Shown here in pieces: positions 1 to 6,064 of a DNA stretch of 10,823 nt. The notes under the pieces are model-generated. The model was not told the origin of the DNA. It worked only from the letters and a program-made list of their open reading frames with translations, and did no database searches. Source of the stretch: Candidatus Woesearchaeota archaeon. Lineage in GTDB: Archaea; Nanobdellota; Nanobdellia; Woesearchaeales; 21-14-0-10-32-9. The position numbers and the translations under genes are program-made. The stretch spans positions 1 to 10,823 of the forward strand of contig SKIS01000053.1 of NCBI GenBank assembly GCA_007116295.1, written 5' to 3'. Each line of letters starts with the position of its first letter. The first letter of the stretch is position 1.

Positions 1-656
1 ACTCCTGCACCTATGCCAACTATTACGTTAGTCATAAGATTAGTAAAATAAACCTCTATTAAACTAGCAGGTGCCAAATTAATATTATCAATAAGACTTA
101 AAAAAACAAAAGGCAATATGATAGTTAGAGGGGTGTTAATAATGCTTTCAACTTTTACAAATTCTATAACTCTATTAGTTTTCTCTCTTAAAATTGAAAA
201 TAAAGTAGCTGGATCTGTTGCAGCCATTATAACTGCGAAGATAATGGAATAAATAATACTCACAGCATCCAAACTTCCAAAAAACAGAAAGCTTACAGGA
301 ATAGTTATTATTAGTATATTAAAAAATATAAACCATAAAATGAGCTTAATTGCTTTAAAGCTCAAGTCATCAACAGTCTTTATTTTAAACTTACTCGAGC
401 CATCAAACACTATTGTAACAAGAGCAATTATGGCTAATATGACTAAAGCAAAATGACTTATTTGAATATCTAAATTACTTGCTTGACTTCCTAAAATGAG
501 TCCTCCTAAGATTAAGAATAATACGTGGCTAATCCTTAATTTTCTACTAATAAGAGTTATTGCAAGGCCTACAAGTAACACAAAAACCAGCAAACTCAAA
601 AAATAGTTCGGATCCATCTCTATAACTTTGTGATTAATAGTTATAAATCTTTTCAT
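1..656 (-). CDS. Na+/H+ antiporter (CPA/NhaP-like), N-terminal part
   Basis: A minus-strand frame is open from ATG at 656 to the window edge, giving 218 residues without a stop; the C-terminus lies outside. I translated it by hand. It is very hydrophobic, with membrane segments at about residues 18-36, 43-57, 67-84, 103-127 and 131-146. The sequence AATDPATLFS (145-154) matches the ATDP region of cation:proton antiporters, and VESIINTPLTIILPF (159-173) aligns with their ESLxND region. The family exchanges Na+ or K+ for H+ across the cytoplasmic membrane. Odd: the Asp expected in the ND pair is Thr165. A second ATG at 617 (residue 14) sits right before the first membrane helix and is an equally plausible start. 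It is divergent from the CCA-adding enzyme, with about 34 bp between starts. Family assignment is good; ion specificity cannot be read. Confidence 0.8.
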   Translation of the reverse strand, partial: MKRFITINHKVIEMDPNYFLSLLVFVLLVGLAITLISRKLRISHVLFLILGGLILGSQASNLDIQISHFALVILAIIALVTIVFDGSSKFKIKTVDDLSFKAIKLILWFIFFNILIITIPVSFLFFGSLDAVSIIYSIIFAVIMAATDPATLFSILREKTNRVIEFVKVESIINTPLTIILPFVFLSLIDNINLAPASLIEVYFTNLMTNVIVGIGAG

Positions 657-690
657 AAAATATATAATGCTGGGGGCTATACTTAATTTT
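657..690. promoter_or_regulatory. Divergent promoter region, antiporter / CCA-adding enzyme
   Basis: The 34-bp gap between two divergent genes contains TATATAAT at about 661-668, centred some 26 bp before the ATG at 691. That is the spacing expected for a TATA box of a leaderless archaeal transcript, so it favours 691 over 667 as the start of the plus-strand gene. The box is nearly symmetrical and could also serve the minus strand, in which case the antiporter would start at 617. Alternatively, minus-strand TTAAGTATAGCC (about 677-688) could drive a leaderless antiporter start at 656. Confidence 0.5.
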
Positions 691-1869
691 ATGAACTTAG
701 AAAACGTTAAAAAAAGCTTAAGGCCTTCAAAAAGCGAAGAAGTTAAAGTGAAACATTTTTGTCAAAAACTTCAAGATGCTTTATCACAAAATGGTTTTAA
801 AACCAAAGTGATGCTTGGGGGGAGCTTGGCTAAAGGAACTAACCTAAAAGGTCAGTTCGATGCAGATATATTCGTTCAGTTCTTTCAAAACGGGGAGCTG
901 TCAGATAACTTAGAAAAGTCTCTTAAAAGTCTTGGTTATGAATATCAAAGAATAAAGGGTAGTAGAGATTACTTCCAAATAAAAAATGAGTTCACATACG
1001 AAATAGTGCCTGTTTTAAAAGTTGAAAACTATAAACAAGCACAAACAGTAGTAGATATGTCTCCTCTTCACGTAAAATATTTCAAAGAAAACATAAAAGG
1101 AAAACAAGACGATGTAAGGCTTGCTAAAGCATTCTGTAGAGCTCAAGGCATATATGGTGCTGAAAGTCATATAAAAGGGTTCTCTGGTCATGTACTCAAT
1201 CTTCTAATAATAAAATATGGTTCGTTTGAACAGCTATTAAAAAAGGCATCTTCTTGGAAGCCAAAAGTAGTAATAGACTTGGAAAAACACCATGAAGATC
1301 CTTTAATGGCTTTAGACAAGTCAAAAAGGGAAGGGCCTTTAATAATTGTGGATCCTGTACAAAAAAACAGGAATGCTGCTGCGGCTTTAAGCTTTGAAAG
1401 TTTTGAAAAATTCAAATCTTCAGCTAAAAAATTTCTAAAGAGTCCTTCAGAAGACTTCTTCAAAGAAAAAATTCCTTCGTTAAAGTCTCCTTACTTAGAA
1501 ATAATTCCTTTAGAAGGAAAAAGCGACGTTGTGGGTTCAAAAATATTAAAAGTTTTAGAGCATTTACAAAGAAAATTACAAAAACACGAATTTGAAGCTC
1601 AATTTACTCCTTATTTCAATTCAAAAGTCTTAGTTGACATCAAAATAGAAAAGGAAATACTAAAAGGAGATATGATACTTAAAGGACCGCCAAAAGAATT
1701 TTCTAAACATGCTCGGGAATTCAAAAAGTTACACAAAAACGCTTTTGAAAAACAAGGAATTCTTTACGCTAAGAAAAAAAGGGTGTTTGAAGACTTTAGA
1801 AAGTTACTTAAACAAGAACTTAATTCTAATTATGTCTCAAAGAGAGTTAAAAAAATAACCTTAAAATGA
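691..1869 (+). CDS. cca: CCA-adding enzyme (archaeal tRNA nucleotidyltransferase)
   Basis: Class I (archaeal) CCA-adding enzyme, which builds or repairs the 3'-CCA end of tRNA using CTP and ATP without a nucleic acid template. From the ATG at 691 it is 392 residues, somewhat shorter than the roughly 440 usual in the family. The nucleotidyltransferase head shows GGSLAKGT (43-50) followed by DAD (57-59), the first two metal-binding carboxylates. A third acidic residue is in YEIVPV (E104). The downstream VVDMSPLHVKYF matches the conserved region after the head domain (VDRTPLHT in relatives). An upstream ATG at 667 would add eight residues, but the TATA box at 661-668 would then overlap the coding start, so 691 is preferred. 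The stop overlaps the next gene's start by 4 nt, suggesting translational coupling in an operon. Confidence 0.88.
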   Translation: MNLENVKKSLRPSKSEEVKVKHFCQKLQDALSQNGFKTKVMLGGSLAKGTNLKGQFDADIFVQFFQNGELSDNLEKSLKSLGYEYQRIKGSRDYFQIKNEFTYEIVPVLKVENYKQAQTVVDMSPLHVKYFKENIKGKQDDVRLAKAFCRAQGIYGAESHIKGFSGHVLNLLIIKYGSFEQLLKKASSWKPKVVIDLEKHHEDPLMALDKSKREGPLIIVDPVQKNRNAAAALSFESFEKFKSSAKKFLKSPSEDFFKEKIPSLKSPYLEIIPLEGKSDVVGSKILKVLEHLQRKLQKHEFEAQFTPYFNSKVLVDIKIEKEILKGDMILKGPPKEFSKHAREFKKLHKNAFEKQGILYAKKKRVFEDFRKLLKQELNSNYVSKRVKKITLK

Positions 1870-2717
1870 ACGTAGAAAGTTTAATGCAAAAATATCTTGT
1901 ACCTGAAGAAAGAGCTAAAGCTTACATAGACTCAGTAGAGTTTGCAAGTAAAACTGTAAGAGAGGAAGATCCTGAAGATAGTCTTAGATTGCTTGACGCT
2001 GCTCAAATAATTCATTCAAATTCATTAGATTATAATGTAAAAGAACATCTGCAAAGCCAAAACCCTGAGCTTTGGATAAGTGTGATTCCTGCAATAAGCA
2101 CGGTTTATAACTCTACGGGTTCTAAGAAAATATTGGGTTTTGATTACGAAGAATTCTTTGAACACTACAAAGAAAATCATGACATAGTACAAAACTTTTT
2201 AGGTACAATTTCAGGAACTAAAAATAAAAAACTTATACAAATTAATGGTGAAACGTACTCTTATAACGATTTTAAAAATTCTGAAATATTAAACCATATA
2301 GGTTTAGAGTCTTATGATGCTTCTAAAGAAAAAGTCAAATCACTAAATGAAGAATTTGATATGAGATCTAAAAGAGCGAAAAATAGACTAACTGAAAAAA
2401 GAGCTAGCTTCGCTAAAAGACAAAACTTACTAAGCCCACTACTATTTTTTGAAGCCCAAAATAGTGGAAGAATAGAAGATCCTCAATATCAAATAAGGTT
2501 GGCTGCTAATGAAGTAGAAAAATTTGGTAAAGGTTACCTCGTAACAAAACAGATATTTAACGAGTATCTGATGAATCCGTGGAGTTTACTTAGACCAAAC
2601 GGTGCTGTTTGCGATGTTAATGGTTTAGAGGGCATTCCAAAAAGAGAGTACTTGGCTAATATAGCCCATTTTTTAGATATTCATAAAGAAGCACTAATAG
2701 ATGAGTTTGGAAGATGA
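1866..2717 (+). CDS. Hypothetical protein, 283 aa, in the cca operon
   Basis: I do not recognise this family. The product is a soluble-looking, mostly helical, charged protein of 283 residues with no signal peptide or membrane segment. It has an acidic N-terminal third, a strongly basic helical stretch at about 152-186 rich in Lys/Arg (RSKRAKNRLTEKRASFAKR), and a C-terminal part with MNPWSLLRPNGAVCDVNG (236-253). No metal-binding cluster or nucleotide-binding loop is visible. Its ATG overlaps the TGA of the CCA-adding enzyme (ATGA, 1866-1869) and its own stop overlaps the start of the methyltransferase-like gene in the same way (2714-2717). It is therefore almost certainly co-translated with both. 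The basic segment and the tRNA-maturation neighbour would fit an RNA-associated role, but that is only inference from context. Confidence 0.75.
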   Translation: MNVESLMQKYLVPEERAKAYIDSVEFASKTVREEDPEDSLRLLDAAQIIHSNSLDYNVKEHLQSQNPELWISVIPAISTVYNSTGSKKILGFDYEEFFEHYKENHDIVQNFLGTISGTKNKKLIQINGETYSYNDFKNSEILNHIGLESYDASKEKVKSLNEEFDMRSKRAKNRLTEKRASFAKRQNLLSPLLFFEAQNSGRIEDPQYQIRLAANEVEKFGKGYLVTKQIFNEYLMNPWSLLRPNGAVCDVNGLEGIPKREYLANIAHFLDIHKEALIDEFGR

Positions 2718-3280
2718 AACTAAATACAGCAGAAAAATATGAATACGAAAACGAAGAATACCTAAAATATATTCATAATTACATACTTCAAAACATAAAA
2801 ACTTCTAAAAGAGACTTAGTGCTAGATGCTGCGAGCAAAACAGGATTATTTGCAAAAAGACTCTTAAAAGCACATTCTTTCAAAGAACTCACTCTTAATG
2901 AACAAGACAAAGAGCTTATAAGTCTTAGCAAAGAAAGATTTGAGTTAATAGAAAAAATAAGACACACATCAACCCATCTTTCAAAACTAAACAGTATAAA
3001 CAACTATTTTGACCTAATAATAATCATAGACTTTCCTCAAAAACATGATGAAACCATTTTTAAAGAACTCAAGAGAGTGCTAAAACCCAAAGGAAAAATC
3101 GTGATAACAAAGACTAATAAACAACAAAAGTCTTTTCTAAACAAACTCTTCAAACAAAAACAAAAAGTAGACTTTACCCAGCTAACAAAAGGGCTGCAAG
3201 ACGCGCAATTAGAAATCCAAAAAGAAGAATTCTTAACACACAAAGACTTAGAAATATGCTTTGTAGAAGCAAAAAAGTAA
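2714..3280 (+). CDS. Class I SAM-dependent methyltransferase-like protein
   Basis: A 188-residue protein with the layout of a Rossmann-fold class I methyltransferase. LVLDAASKTGLFAKRL (35-50) sits at motif I, followed by the strand LTLNEQD (59-65). YFDLIIIIDFP (98-108) corresponds to motif IV, and FKELKRVLKPKGKIVI (116-131) is the typical Methyltransf_11 helix and strand. The family transfers a methyl group from S-adenosylmethionine. The substrate cannot be told, although co-translation with a tRNA CCA-adding enzyme makes an RNA or translation substrate plausible (inference). Odd: motif I reads DAASKTG rather than the usual D-x-G-x-G-x-G, so two of the glycines that contact SAM are missing. 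It could be a divergent or inactive methyltransferase. It overlaps the upstream gene by 4 nt and is the last gene of the operon. Confidence 0.75.
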   Translation: MKLNTAEKYEYENEEYLKYIHNYILQNIKTSKRDLVLDAASKTGLFAKRLLKAHSFKELTLNEQDKELISLSKERFELIEKIRHTSTHLSKLNSINNYFDLIIIIDFPQKHDETIFKELKRVLKPKGKIVITKTNKQQKSFLNKLFKQKQKVDFTQLTKGLQDAQLEIQKEEFLTHKDLEICFVEAKK

Positions 3281-3290
3281 CTACCATAAA

Positions 3291-3300
3291 GTTTTTAAAC
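3291..3300 (+). promoter_or_regulatory. TATA-like box for the transcription factor S operon
   Basis: GTTTTTAAAC is centred about 30 bp before the ATG pair at 3326/3329, in the 45-bp gap after the methyltransferase-like gene. No Shine-Dalgarno sequence precedes the start (the intervening bases are CCATTTCCCTAACTATTAG), consistent with a leaderless mRNA. Confidence 0.5.
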
Positions 3301-3325
3301 CATTTCCCTAACTATTAGTTTTACT

Positions 3326-3640
3326 ATGATGTTTTGTCCAAAATGTGGGTCGATATTGGCTCCTAAAAAAGAAAAAAATAAGACTATTTTGGCTTGTAGT
3401 TGTGGTTATACAAATAAAAAAGAATCTCTTAAAATAAAAGAAGAGCCTAAAAACAAAAAGCAAGATGTGGCTATAGCTGAAGAAAACGACAATCATCTTC
3501 CTTTAACAGATGAAGAGTGTCCTAAGTGTGGTCATGGAAAGGCTAGGTATTGGCTAGTTCAAACCAGGGCTGGTGATGAGCCAGAAACAAAGTTCTTAAA
3601 ATGTGAAAAATGCAAACATCAATGGAGAGACTACTCTTAA
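3326..3640 (+). CDS. tfs: Transcription factor S (archaeal TFIIS-like RNA cleavage factor)
   Basis: A 104-residue TFS protein with two zinc ribbons. It binds RNA polymerase and stimulates cleavage of backtracked transcripts. The N-terminal ribbon has CPKC (Cys4, Cys7) and then CSC (Cys24, Cys26), a one-residue spacing in the second knuckle rather than the usual two. A lysine- and glutamate-rich linker follows. The C-terminal ribbon has CPKC (65-68), the QTRAGDEP loop (79-86) with the Asp84-Glu85 pair that reaches into the polymerase active site, and CEKC (93-96) before HQWRDYS. The intact DE pair argues for active cleavage rather than an inhibitory paralogue. Start could be ATG 3326 or the adjacent ATG 3329. 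The 3' end overlaps the start of the DUF167 gene. Confidence 0.92.
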   Translation: MMFCPKCGSILAPKKEKNKTILACSCGYTNKKESLKIKEEPKNKKQDVAIAEENDNHLPLTDEECPKCGHGKARYWLVQTRAGDEPETKFLKCEKCKHQWRDYS

Positions 3641-3867
3641 AACTAAAAAAACAAAAAACTTTTTTAGTTAGAGTTAAACCTAATAAAGATTCTAGAAAAA
3701 TAGTGTTTGAAAACAAAACAATATATGTTCATTTAACATCTTCTCCCTCTAAAAATCAAGCAAATATGGAGTTAGAAAAATATTTATCAGAGCTACTAAA
3801 TAAAGAAGTATACATCAAAAGTGGTCTTACTTCAAAAAAGAAAATAATAAAAAAGAAAGAGTCTTAA
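3622..3867 (+). CDS. DUF167 / YggU family protein
   Basis: A small basic protein of the DUF167 (YggU) family: 81 residues from ATG 3622, or 85 from ATG 3610. I chose 3622 because it overlaps the upstream gene less; both lie inside the end of transcription factor S. It shows FLVRVKPNKDS at the N-terminus and then LTSSPSKNQANMELEKYLSE, matching the family's conserved core in which a proline-containing turn precedes an A-N-x-E-L helix. The C-terminus SGLTSKKKIIK corresponds to the family's SG..SR.K segment. Family members have an alpha/beta fold, and their biochemical role is not established. The overlap with tfs indicates co-translation; the next gene begins 8 nt after the stop. Confidence 0.8.
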   Translation: MERLLLKLKKQKTFLVRVKPNKDSRKIVFENKTIYVHLTSSPSKNQANMELEKYLSELLNKEVYIKSGLTSKKKIIKKKES

Positions 3868-3875
3868 AAATATGT

Positions 3876-4529
3876 ATGGGGGTTAAAAAAGCTGTTATTA
3901 ACATAGTTGGTTTAGTAGATGAAGACGTAGCCGGCGCTGCACAAACCCTAGAAAAATTCTTAAAAAGTAAAAATAAATCAACTACATTACTTCCTTTAAA
4001 CCCAACCTATATATCGGAGGCTTTAAAAAAACCTTTTTTTTACCCTGAGTTTCACGAATTATCATATAACTCTCATTTCTTAAATAATCCTTTTATAGAG
4101 GACTATAACGACAAACTAGAAACTGATCTACAAAGAATAGAGGATGTTCAAAACATCGATATTCCTAACACTCAATCAGATTTTATAATACTCCAAAACG
4201 AATTTCATAGAGTAATCGCTGAAATGGGATGTGGTTTTTTAGATCAAAGCAGCGCAAAATTATTTGAAGCTCAAGTTCATGCAGCTATTGGAATACCTTT
4301 TTGTGCAACTTATTTATTACATCAGGACTTTGAAGAAGTGCAAAACAAGATTTTGGCATACACAGAAACTCCTTCTTTTAAAAATGAACCTCATTTAATA
4401 TTTTTACAAAGAGCACACTCTTATTTTAATAAATTGGCTAAACAAGAGCATGTTAGAGCTATAAAATCTGACAAGTTAAAAGCGTCTCTAGTCAATGATT
4501 TTATAGGAAGTTATGCAAAACTTTTATAA
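3876..4529 (+). CDS. Thymidylate kinase-like protein without a P-loop (tentative)
   Basis: A 217-residue protein that I cannot assign with certainty. Its length and outline resemble thymidylate kinase. The N-terminus VINIVGLVDEDVAG (7-20) and the helix AAQTLEKFLKSKN (21-33) align without gaps to the family's FEGIDGxGKST and following helix. The C-terminus FLQRAHSYFNKLAKQEHVRAI (176-196) resembles the 'FxxRVREAYLELAKxxPxRxxVID' pattern of that family. The Walker A residues are gone: where GxGKST should be there is DEDVAG, with no Lys and no Ser/Thr. No DRY-type substrate motif is seen. If the resemblance is real, this is a non-catalytic kinase paralogue, possibly a partner or regulator. It follows the DUF167 gene by 8 nt, in an operon with tfs. 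ATG 3876 is the only reasonable start. It has ordinary AT-rich codon use and no membrane segment. Confidence 0.45.
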   Translation: MGVKKAVINIVGLVDEDVAGAAQTLEKFLKSKNKSTTLLPLNPTYISEALKKPFFYPEFHELSYNSHFLNNPFIEDYNDKLETDLQRIEDVQNIDIPNTQSDFIILQNEFHRVIAEMGCGFLDQSSAKLFEAQVHAAIGIPFCATYLLHQDFEEVQNKILAYTETPSFKNEPHLIFLQRAHSYFNKLAKQEHVRAIKSDKLKASLVNDFIGSYAKLL

Positions 4530-4530
4530 A
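4521..4530 (+). promoter_or_regulatory. TATA box for ribosomal protein L44e
   Basis: CTTTTATAAA, preceded by a purine-rich GCAAAA (a BRE-like context), is centred about 27 bp before the L44e ATG at 4553. It overlaps the last codons and stop of the upstream gene. No Shine-Dalgarno precedes the ATG, so a leaderless transcript is likely. Confidence 0.6.
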
Positions 4531-4552
4531 GGATTCTCGTTTCCAACCTCTT

Positions 4553-4870
4553 ATGAAGAAACCTAAAAGAATAAACAGGCATTGTCCTCATTGTAACAAA
4601 CACGTTGAGCACAGAGTCGCTGAATCTAAAAATAGAGGTAGAAGTAAGTCTACTCCTCTAGGAAAAATGGGTCCTTCTAGGGTAAGAAAAAGAGGTCTGA
4701 GAAGAGGAGCAGGAAACTTTGGAAGATTCTCTAAGCCAGCTATTAAGAGTTGGAAGCTTACTGGTAAAAAAATGAGTAAAAAGCCTGATTTAAGATATGA
4801 ATGCACAGGTTGTAAAAAGATGCATGCTCAAAAATCAGGTAAAAGAACTAAGAAATTAGAACTGATATAA
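4553..4870 (+). CDS. rpl44e: Ribosomal protein L44e (eL42)
   Basis: Large-subunit ribosomal protein of 105 residues, found in archaea and eukaryotes. It carries a four-cysteine zinc site formed by CPHC (11-14) and CTGC (84-87). Conserved family segments are visible: KKPKRINRHCPHC at the N-terminus, RRGAGNFGRFS in the middle and KKPDLRYECTGC near the end. It is highly basic, as expected for an rRNA-binding protein near the ribosomal E site. It starts its own transcription unit with a strong TATA box 27 bp upstream and is followed by a T-run. Together with S27e, aIF2 alpha, Nop10 and PAC2 it forms a gene order that is well conserved in archaea, which supports the assignments of the neighbours. 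Confidence 0.96.
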   Translation: MKKPKRINRHCPHCNKHVEHRVAESKNRGRSKSTPLGKMGPSRVRKRGLRRGAGNFGRFSKPAIKSWKLTGKKMSKKPDLRYECTGCKKMHAQKSGKRTKKLELI

Positions 4871-4874
4871 TTCT

Positions 4875-4892
4875 GCTTTTTTTTAATAAAGC
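4875..4892 (+). terminator. T-run terminator after L44e
   Basis: An uninterrupted run of eight T on the plus strand (4877-4884) directly follows the L44e stop, the classical archaeal intrinsic termination signal. It is flanked by GCTTT (4875-4879) and AAAGC (4888-4892), which could form a weak 5-bp stem, though archaeal termination does not need one. Confidence 0.5.
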
Positions 4893-4900
4893 TTATAAAA
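4892..4900 (+). promoter_or_regulatory. TATA-like box for the S27e-aIF2 alpha operon
   Basis: CTTATAAAA is placed just downstream of the L44e T-run. A start of transcription about 25 bp downstream would fall close to 4920, leaving a very short 5' leader that begins near the AGGAGG element. An alternative box, TTTAATAAAG (about 4882-4891), would place the start around 4910 and include the whole palindrome in the leader. Confidence 0.45.
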
Positions 4901-4912
4901 GATATAGTTTTA

Positions 4913-4927
4913 CTCCTAGTAGGAGGT
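4913..4927 (+). promoter_or_regulatory. Strong Shine-Dalgarno within a palindrome, before S27e
   Basis: AGGAGGT (4921-4927) is a full-strength Shine-Dalgarno, eight bases before the S27e ATG at 4936. It stands out because the other first genes here appear leaderless or have weaker sites. It forms the right half of the perfect 6-bp inverted repeat CTCCTA-G-TAGGAG (4913-4925). Confidence 0.65.
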
Positions 4928-4935
4928 ATTTTAAA

Positions 4936-5109
4936 ATGAAATCAGACTCAAAATTTATCAAAGTTAGGTGTAAAAACTGTAAAAATGAACAAGTAATCTT
5001 CGGGAAGGCAAGTTCAAAAATATCTTGTCTTGTCTGCGGAGAAATACTTGCATATTCTAAAGGAGGAAAAAGCACGGTTGCTGCTCAAGTATTAGAGGTA
5101 CTTAACTAA
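4936..5109 (+). CDS. rps27e: Ribosomal protein S27e
   Basis: Small-subunit ribosomal protein S27e, 57 residues, read directly from the DNA. It carries the family's zinc ribbon with Cys12, Cys15, Cys31 and Cys34 (CKNC and CLVC). The hallmark order of the family is present: FIKVRCKNCKNEQVIFGKAS, the second CxxC, then GGKSTVAAQVLEVL, which matches the conserved C-terminal GGKA-x-I segment. The ATG is fixed by the AGGAGGT element eight bases upstream. It is the first gene of the operon that continues with aIF2 alpha, whose ATG follows its TAA with no gap. Length and motifs are complete. Confidence 0.95.
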   Translation: MKSDSKFIKVRCKNCKNEQVIFGKASSKISCLVCGEILAYSKGGKSTVAAQVLEVLN

Positions 5110-5889
5110 ATGTTATACAAAAAACAAGGATTTCCAGAGGAAGGGGAACTAGTATTTTGTAAAGTAACTAGTGTTCAGTACAACTCTGTTTTTGTAAACG
5201 TAGAAGAATATTCAAAATCAGGTCTTATTCATATAAGTGAAATAAGTCCTGGTAGAATCAGAAATATAAGGGACTTCGTAAAAGAAGGAAAGATGATTGT
5301 TTGCAAAGTTTTAAGAGTTGATGAAAAAAAGGGTCATATTGATCTTAGTTTACGAAGAGTTACTGAGATGCAGAAAAAGCAAAAGACTAGTGAAAGAAAA
5401 CAAGAGCAAAAAGCAGAAAAAATACTAGAAATGCTTGCTTTATCCATAAAAAAAGATGCTAAAAAAGTTTATGAAGACATAGCTAAACATGTCTTCAAAA
5501 AATATGAGTTCTTACATCAGGCTTTTGAAGAAGTAGTAGAAAGTGATTTGGACTTAGCTAAACTAGGTATAGATAAAAATGTCGCTAAAGAATTAGAAGA
5601 AATAATAAGGGATAAAATAAAACCTAAATTTGTTAATATTAAAGGAGTATTAAGCATAACTACTTTTCAAGAAGACGGTGTTGAGCTAGTTAAAAAATCA
5701 TTATTAGAAGGGCTTAAAGTAAACAAAAAAAACGAAATAAAATACTTGGGGGCTGGAAGACAATCTTTAGTTGTTGAGGCTAAAGACTATAAAGAAGCAG
5801 AAAAAATACTAAAAGATACTCTTGATATAATTAAAAAAGGTTTACCTCAAGGAAAAGTTGAGTTTAAAAGAAAAGAAAAAAAGGATTAA
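5110..5889 (+). CDS. Translation initiation factor aIF2 subunit alpha
   Basis: Alpha subunit of archaeal initiation factor 2, which as a heterotrimer delivers initiator Met-tRNA to the small ribosomal subunit. It is 259 residues, normal for the archaeal protein. The N-terminal S1 (OB) domain spans about 10-82, with GELVFCKVTSVQ, SGLIHISEISPGRIRNIRDF and GHIDLSLRRV. The segment SEISPGRIRNI is equivalent to the loop around the regulatory Ser51 of eukaryotic eIF2 alpha. A helical domain follows (about 90-170), and the C-terminal alpha/beta domain includes KGVLSITTFQEDGVE and KYLGAGRQSLVVEAKDYKEAE. The start is immediately after the S27e stop (TAAATG), indicating tight coupling; Nop10 starts one base after its own stop. 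Confidence 0.96.
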   Translation: MLYKKQGFPEEGELVFCKVTSVQYNSVFVNVEEYSKSGLIHISEISPGRIRNIRDFVKEGKMIVCKVLRVDEKKGHIDLSLRRVTEMQKKQKTSERKQEQKAEKILEMLALSIKKDAKKVYEDIAKHVFKKYEFLHQAFEEVVESDLDLAKLGIDKNVAKELEEIIRDKIKPKFVNIKGVLSITTFQEDGVELVKKSLLEGLKVNKKNEIKYLGAGRQSLVVEAKDYKEAEKILKDTLDIIKKGLPQGKVEFKRKEKKD

Positions 5890-5890
5890 G

Positions 5891-6064
5891 ATGAAGATAA
5901 AAAAATGTCTTGTCTGCCAAAATTATACTCTAAAAGATATGTGTGATGGGCAAAAAACGGTTAGGGCTACAGCTCCTAGATTCAAACCTGATGATAAATA
6001 TGCTCATTACAGGAGATTAGCTAAAAATGTGGAAAGTAACGTTTCACAAAAAAAACAAGATTAA
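5891..6064 (+). CDS. nop10: H/ACA RNP protein Nop10, reduced zinc ribbon
   Basis: Nop10, a small component of the H/ACA guide-RNP that converts uridine to pseudouridine in rRNA, where it bridges Cbf5 and L7Ae. It is 57 residues from ATG 5891, one base after the aIF2 alpha stop. An in-frame ATG at 5858 lies within aIF2 alpha and would add eleven unrelated residues. Family hallmarks are MKIKKCLVCQNYTLKDMC (1-18) and APRFKPDDKYAHYRR (28-42), the latter being the conserved PPRFSPEDxYxxYRR helix. Odd: archaeal Nop10 normally has two CxxC knuckles, but here the second is shortened to Cys18-Asp-Gly-Gln, so only three cysteines remain (6, 9, 18). The C-terminal tail after residue 45 is coded by sequence that overlaps the PAC2 start by 38 nt. 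Confidence 0.9.
   Translation: MKIKKCLVCQNYTLKDMCDGQKTVRATAPRFKPDDKYAHYRRLAKNVESNVSQKKQD

Noticed and set aside
1188..1463. Minus-strand 91-codon open frame inside cca
   Set aside because: It lies antisense to a well-supported gene, has Phe/Ser-rich composition typical of the complement of Lys/Glu codons, and resembles no family.
3281..3325. Possible small RNA or tRNA in intergenic gaps
   Set aside because: All gaps are short (under 125 bp), AT-rich, and show no cloverleaf, T-loop GGTTCRA or kink-turn-like elements.
4913..4925. Palindrome as a stem-loop riboswitch or attenuator
   Set aside because: A one-base loop cannot close a normal hairpin and there is no larger alternative fold apparent; kept only as a possible operator or intermolecular pairing site.
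5858..5890. Longer Nop10 starting at ATG 5858
   Set aside because: The added residues come from the Lys-rich end of aIF2 alpha; the family begins at MKIKKC (5891).
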